Shown piece after piece: positions 58,510 through 64,000 of a stretch of 64,000 bases of DNA. Under the pieces are notes generated by a model. The model searched no databases and had not been told where the DNA came from. It was given only the letters and a program-made list of their open reading frames with translations. The stretch spans positions 29,959 through 93,958 of the forward strand of contig SZPE01000005.1 in NCBI GenBank assembly GCA_030263555.1. The letters are read 5' to 3'. The position numbers and the translations under genes were made by a program. Positions within the stretch are counted from its first letter, which is position 1. Each line of letters starts with the position of its first letter. This DNA is from CFX2 sp014338005 (GTDB taxonomy: Bacteria > Chloroflexota > Anaerolineae > Aggregatilineales > Phototrophicaceae).

Positions 58510-59415
58510 TCAGCGTTTGATTTCCGTCGCCAGCGCCTCCAGTTCGGCAGCGGACAAAAACCCGTCCGCCGCACCGGTCGCACCGATTTTATAGGACGCA
58601 AATACCATCGCCCGCTCCATCGCCTGATACGGATTTTGCGTCCGGTTATACACATGGACGAACGCCGAAAACAGCGCGTCCCCCGCGCCGATGGTGTTTA
58701 CAATTGGGCGGATTTTAAGGGCGGGGAAACGCTCCATAAAACCATCGCTTTTAACTGCCAGCAGCGCGCCATCCCCACCCAACCCGACAACGACGATTTC
58801 TGTGCCATACCGGCTGACCACCCGCCGCGTCCATTCTTCCGGCGCGTTGGGTAAATGCTCGTGGCTCATAAACAGCACATTCGCATAACGCATATAATCG
58901 GCATTATAGGCATCCTCCAGGTCAGAGACAGCGTGAACGTCGGTGGTAATCGTTTTACCGGCCTGCCAGGCGCGCCGCAAAAATGGCCGGGTGAAGTTAA
59001 TGTTACAGGGAATCACCAGCGACGAGTCGGCCAGCGCCGCTTCAAACACGTCCTGCGGGTAGGCGCGATCCTGAATATCCTTCAGGTCAACGTTGATCTG
59101 CCGCCGCCCGGTTTGATCGTAGAGGATGACCGAATGCGGCGTCTGGTCGAGTAAATCCAGCACACCCGCGTCGGGGATGCCGTCGGCAGCCAGCGCCTCG
59201 CGCACCAGCGCGCGCGCCGGGTCTTTACCCACCAGCGACAAAAATCGCACCTCATCCCCCAATACCGTCAGTGCTTTGGCGATATTGTACCCCACGCCGG
59301 ATACGCTGCTGTTGACGCCGAAAAACGGGTAATTGACCGGGTTGTAATGAATGGGAAACGACTCAACCCGCAGTGTGATTTCAATATTGATGAGGCCGGC
59401 TACCAGGATGGTCAT
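58510..59415 (-). CDS. PfkB-family carbohydrate kinase
   Basis: The product is 301 residues with the ribokinase fold. The start M-T-I-L-V-A-G-L-I-N-I and the C-terminal motif N-T-I-G-A-G-D-A-L-F-S-A-F (catalytic Asp) are typical. The substrate is unknown. The ATG at 59415 fits the family start; a longer reading runs back into glpK. It lies 10 bases after glpK in the same transcript, suggesting a role in glycerol or sugar use. Confidence 0.9.
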   Translation of the reverse strand: MTILVAGLINIEITLRVESFPIHYNPVNYPFFGVNSSVSGVGYNIAKALTVLGDEVRFLSLVGKDPARALVREALAADGIPDAGVLDLLDQTPHSVILYDQTGRRQINVDLKDIQDRAYPQDVFEAALADSSLVIPCNINFTRPFLRRAWQAGKTITTDVHAVSDLEDAYNADYMRYANVLFMSHEHLPNAPEEWTRRVVSRYGTEIVVVGLGGDGALLAVKSDGFMERFPALKIRPIVNTIGAGDALFSAFVHVYNRTQNPYQAMERAMVFASYKIGATGAADGFLSAAELEALATEIKR

Positions 59416-59425
59416 GATGTCGCGC

Positions 59426-60919
<1,494 letters not shown>

Positions 60920-61040
60920 ATCGTGGTTTCCTGAATGAACAAAACGCCGGAAATTATTCTGATTAAACCGCCAGGTCGCCAGCAGCGCCCGGTAAGAATC
61001 TTAAACCCTGGCCTCCTGTACGACCCGGCGGTTCGTCCTG

Positions 61041-63242
61041 TTATTTTACGTTGATCGTCACCGCCGCCGCTTCCAGGCGCGGCGTGGTCGCCCGCACTGT
61101 AACCGTTCCGGGTTCGCGCCCGGCCTTCACGTACAGCGCGGCCTGCCCGCCCATCAGCGCGAATGGGTTTTCGCCGATCAGTTCCGCCGGGCCTTCGATT
61201 TCAAACGACACGACCTGATTGGTATACGGCAGGCGGTTGCCATATTTATCCACAATCTTAAACACCAGCCGCGTCATGTCTGCGCCGTCGGCGTTCAGTT
61301 CGGCGTCATCGGCTTCCAGCACCAGCGCGCGCGGCACGCCGTCGGCCTCGATCTGCTGCTCGATCACCGCCTGCCCGTTTACATAACCGACCACGCGCAG
61401 GTCGTCAAACTTGTGGCCGCCCCACAGCAGGTTCAAACCCCATATCTGGAACGGCGGATGCGGCAGATGCGGGAACTCCTTACGGTCGGGCTGGAAGCGG
61501 CCAAAACGCGCGTCTCCGAAAAACACTTCCACTTCGTCGCAGTTGGAAAAAATCACCAGCGGATTGACACCTCCTTCGCTGCGGTCGCCCATCGTCCAGA
61601 AGGTCGCCGGGCGCAGCACCGGGCGCACCGCCGGGTCTAGCTGGCTTTCGTAAAAGTAGGCGGCGAACTTCGGCAGACGGAAGATGTCAGAAACGCCGTG
61701 ATAACATATCCTGTCGCCCGACCCAAATTCGCGGTGCGTATTGTAATCGAAGGCGCACCAGCCAATCGCGCCGGTCACGTTGTCCATGCCCGCCGCTTTA
61801 TCCTGAATCCGCGCATGGCGCAGGGCATGTTCAAGCTGGCGCTCCTCCTGATCCCACGATTTGGTCGGGAACATATGCCCATTAAACTCCGTTACCAGAT
61901 GCGGCGTGTGTTCCGGCTCCTGTACGCTGTTGGAGAAGTCATTAAAAGTGAACACGTCCTCCAAAAACTGGCTGCTCTGGAAATACCGCACGCCGCCGGT
62001 CTGCCGCGTCGGGTCGAGTTTGTGCGCCAGGGCGTTTGTCGCGGTATAGAAGGCTTCGTTGTCCATTGATTCGTTGATGCGAACACCCCACAGCACAATC
62101 GAGGGATGGTTGCGGTCGCGTTCGATCATGGCCTGTACATCGCGCAGGCTGATGCCCTGCCAGTCCTGGTCGCCAATGTGCTGCCAGCCGGGGATTTCCT
62201 CGAACACCAGCAGACCGATTTCGTCACAGCGGTCGAGAAAATGCGGCGACTGCGGGTAATGCGAGGTGCGAACGATGTTGCAGCCCAGCTCGTATTTGAT
62301 GATGTCGGCGTCCTTACGCTGCAAACGTGCCGGCGCAGCCGCGCCGATGTACGGGTATGTCTGGTGGCGGTTCAGCCCGCGCAGTTTGATCTTCTCGCCG
62401 TTGAGGTAAAAACCGTCGTCGCGGAACACCGCCTCTCGGAAGCCGAAGCGCAGTGGTTTCTCGCCCGTCTGTACCGCGCCGCCCAGCCAGAACATGGCGG
62501 AGTAGAGCGCCGGCGCATCAAGCGACCAGAGTTTGACCGCCGGCAGGTTAAAGCCGGTCAAAACAAAAATTTCGGTACTGTGCGCCGGCACCTGTACCCA
62601 CATATCACCAGAAGCAATCAGCGTTCCATCAGCATCGTAGATACTGGCGCCTAGCTCTTGCGCGTAGAGCTCCGCCCCCTGATTGTTAACCGTAACCTCA
62701 ATCTCTACACGCGGCCTGCCGGTTAGCACATCGAGTGCCCGCGCGAACACTTTATCAATATGCACCGGCTCAACATAGCGCAGCCGCACATCACGGTAAA
62801 TACCGCCGAAGGTCAGGTAATCCACTACCCCACCGTAGGGAGGAATATCCGGGCGTTCGGTCGAGTCCAGGCGCACAACCAGCAGATTATCGCCGTTTTC
62901 GTTCAGATGATCGGTCAGGTCGAAGGAAAACGGTGTGTAGCCGCCTTCATGATCGCCAATCTTCTGGCCGTTCAAAAAGACTTCGCAGGCGATCATCGCG
63001 CCGTCAAAATCCACGTACACGCGGCGGCCATCGCGCGCCTCCGGCAGGCGGAAACGTTTGCGGTAGGTCGAAATGAACTGGTACTCAGCATTATCAAAGT
63101 TGTGGTGCGGCAGCACGATGTTGGTATGCGGCAGCGTCACGACCTGGAACGACGAATCCGGCGTCCGAGCATCCACATCGCCGGGGAAAAACAGCCAATC
63201 ATCATTGAAAGGCACAATGGTTCTCAAGTTGGGCATCCTCAT
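61041..63242 (-). CDS. Glycoside hydrolase family 2 (beta-galactosidase-like)
   Basis: The 733-residue product has the GH2 domain order: jelly-roll sugar-binding domain (about 10-175), immunoglobulin-like domain (about 175-275), TIM barrel (about 275-570) and C-terminal beta domains. The acid/base Glu is likely E391 (R-I-N-E-S) and the nucleophile E452 (V-T-E-F-N-G-H). No signal peptide is seen, so it is probably cytoplasmic. Beta-galactosidase, mannosidase or glucuronidase activity is possible. The ATG has no clear ribosome site; an internal ATG at 63236 is possible. Confidence 0.88.
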   Translation of the reverse strand: MRMPNLRTIVPFNDDWLFFPGDVDARTPDSSFQVVTLPHTNIVLPHHNFDNAEYQFISTYRKRFRLPEARDGRRVYVDFDGAMIACEVFLNGQKIGDHEGGYTPFSFDLTDHLNENGDNLLVVRLDSTERPDIPPYGGVVDYLTFGGIYRDVRLRYVEPVHIDKVFARALDVLTGRPRVEIEVTVNNQGAELYAQELGASIYDADGTLIASGDMWVQVPAHSTEIFVLTGFNLPAVKLWSLDAPALYSAMFWLGGAVQTGEKPLRFGFREAVFRDDGFYLNGEKIKLRGLNRHQTYPYIGAAAPARLQRKDADIIKYELGCNIVRTSHYPQSPHFLDRCDEIGLLVFEEIPGWQHIGDQDWQGISLRDVQAMIERDRNHPSIVLWGVRINESMDNEAFYTATNALAHKLDPTRQTGGVRYFQSSQFLEDVFTFNDFSNSVQEPEHTPHLVTEFNGHMFPTKSWDQEERQLEHALRHARIQDKAAGMDNVTGAIGWCAFDYNTHREFGSGDRICYHGVSDIFRLPKFAAYFYESQLDPAVRPVLRPATFWTMGDRSEGGVNPLVIFSNCDEVEVFFGDARFGRFQPDRKEFPHLPHPPFQIWGLNLLWGGHKFDDLRVVGYVNGQAVIEQQIEADGVPRALVLEADDAELNADGADMTRLVFKIVDKYGNRLPYTNQVVSFEIEGPAELIGENPFALMGGQAALYVKAGREPGTVTVRATTPRLEAAAVTINVK

Positions 63243-63277
63243 ATATTATGCAAATTGCAGCTGGACAAAACAACCCG

Positions 63278-63307
63278 ATTATAAACAAAAAGTGAAAAAT
63301 ACCCCAA
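63278..63307 (-). promoter_or_regulatory. Promoter of the GH2 gene
   Basis: On the minus strand a perfect TATAAT (63283-63278) lies 18 bases after TTGGGG (63307-63302), and 35 bases before the start codon. Confidence 0.45.
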
Positions 63308-63414
63308 CCGACCCTTAAGGCAAAATCTTTAGCTTCTGTAACGCCGCTCACTGCTACAATGCATATTAGGGAGGAGAAGTCTGCCATATATAAAAGCAGA
63401 TTTTATAGACCATC

Positions 63415-64000
63415 ATGACCAAAATTCTCGTGATCGAAGATGAACGCGCCATCCTCGAAAATGTCGTGGAGACGCTGGAATTGGAGGGCTTCGACGTGCG
63501 CGGCGCGGAAAACGGGCGCGCGGGTATCGAAATCGCCCAGGACTACATTCCCGATCTCATCATCTGCGACATCATGATGCCAGAATTAAACGGCTACAGC
63601 GTTCTGTTAAAACTGAGGGAGCGCGCCGAAACCACTAACATCCCCTTTATGTTCCTCACCGCCAAAGCCGACCGCGCCGACATGCGTAAGGGCATGGAAC
63701 TGGGCGCGGACGATTATCTGGTCAAACCGTTCACCGCCGGCGAACTGCTGGCCGCCGTCGGGGCGCGCATCGAACGGCGCGATTCCATCGCCAAAGAATA
63801 CGAACAAAAGATGAACGACCTGCGCGGCAACATCATCTGCGCCCTGCCCCACGAGCTGCGAACGCCGCTGACCGGCATCATCGGTTACTCCGAAATCCTG
63901 CTTATGGATTTCGAGAACTTTGAGCCGAACCAGGCGCATAACATGGTCGAAGCCATCTACCGGTCGGGAATGCGGCTGTATCATCTGATCGAAAACTACC
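63415..64000 (+). CDS. Response regulator-histidine kinase hybrid, cut by the window end
   Basis: The first 195 codons are visible. A receiver domain (about 1-120) has the phosphoacceptor Asp52 (C-D-I-M-M-P-E), the acidic pair E8-D9 and K-P-F near 102-104. A short linker then leads to a HisKA dimerisation domain with His146 in L-P-H-E-L-R-T-P-L. An ATPase domain would follow beyond the window. This is a CheY-HisKA hybrid sensor kinase; its signal is unknown. It is divergent from the GH2 gene. Confidence 0.88.
   Translation, partial: MTKILVIEDERAILENVVETLELEGFDVRGAENGRAGIEIAQDYIPDLIICDIMMPELNGYSVLLKLRERAETTNIPFMFLTAKADRADMRKGMELGADDYLVKPFTAGELLAAVGARIERRDSIAKEYEQKMNDLRGNIICALPHELRTPLTGIIGYSEILLMDFENFEPNQAHNMVEAIYRSGMRLYHLIENY

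Overview
The window reads as a chromosomal segment of a GC-rich (about 60%) bacterium, most likely a member of the Chloroflexota (Anaerolineae-like). This is an inference from overall gene style, with no database search behind it: an LCP protein with a long Pro/Thr linker, a SufCBDSU cluster, several family 1/4/5-type ABC importers with signal peptides ending in AQ, and short chains of co-directional genes separated by GC-rich hairpins. No rRNA, CRISPR array, integrase, transposase or phage gene was seen. Two tRNA genes are present (Pro-GGG, His-GTG).

Layout. 0-2.4 kb: LCP cell-envelope protein and lipoprotein. 2.5-6.4 kb (minus): oligopeptide-type ABC importer. 6.6-8.3 kb: tRNA-Pro, and a selD gene that is itself read through an in-frame UGA (selenocysteine), followed by an unknown gene. 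8.5-10.6 kb: large SH3/glycosidase-like/M23 peptidase protein. 10.7-18.1 kb: Fe-S cluster assembly (SufT-like, SufC, intein-interrupted SufB, SufD, SufS, SufU, Rieske ferredoxin). 18.2-24.9 kb: phosphodiesterase, methyltransferase, tRNA-His, small membrane proteins, NAD(P)HX repair enzyme, prenyl synthase. 25-28.8 kb: thrB, thrC and metB, the last behind a SAM-I riboswitch. 29.1-31.5 kb: FHA protein plus a ClpN-domain/APH-like kinase. 31.5-44.7 kb (minus): a 13-kb branched-chain amino acid operon (ilvE-ilvB-ilvN-ilvC-GNAT-leuA-leuC-nuclease-leuD-cimA-cupin-leuB). 44.8-47.7 kb (minus): argG-argH. 47.8-52.3 kb: ppgK-rpiA-gnd-zwf-pgl, the oxidative pentose phosphate pathway. 52.4-56.7 kb: LacI regulator and sugar ABC importer. 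56.7-60.9 kb (minus): glpK, a PfkB kinase, glpD. 61-63.2 kb: GH2 glycosidase. 63.4 kb to the end: response regulator/histidine kinase cut by the window edge.

The strongest unexpected signals are regulatory. Upstream of the ilv/leu operon there is a 27-residue leader peptide with ten consecutive Ile/Val/Leu codons, a terminator, and a 9-bp antiterminator pairing that excludes the terminator and begins one base after the leader stop codon: a complete ribosome-mediated attenuator. Upstream of argG-argH there is a 30-residue, possibly leaderless leader peptide with six Arg in seven codons, again followed by a terminator and an alternative pairing. With the SAM-I riboswitch of metB, three amino-acid-sensing leaders lie within 20 kb. 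Other points of interest are the UGA-containing selD, the low-GC SufB intein with a separate AT-rich codon patch in the C-extein, a low-GC PD-(D/E)XK-like gene wedged by overlaps between leuC and leuD, and the FHA/ClpN-kinase pair, which may be an undescribed signalling or conflict module. All promoter, operator and RNA-structure calls were made by eye.
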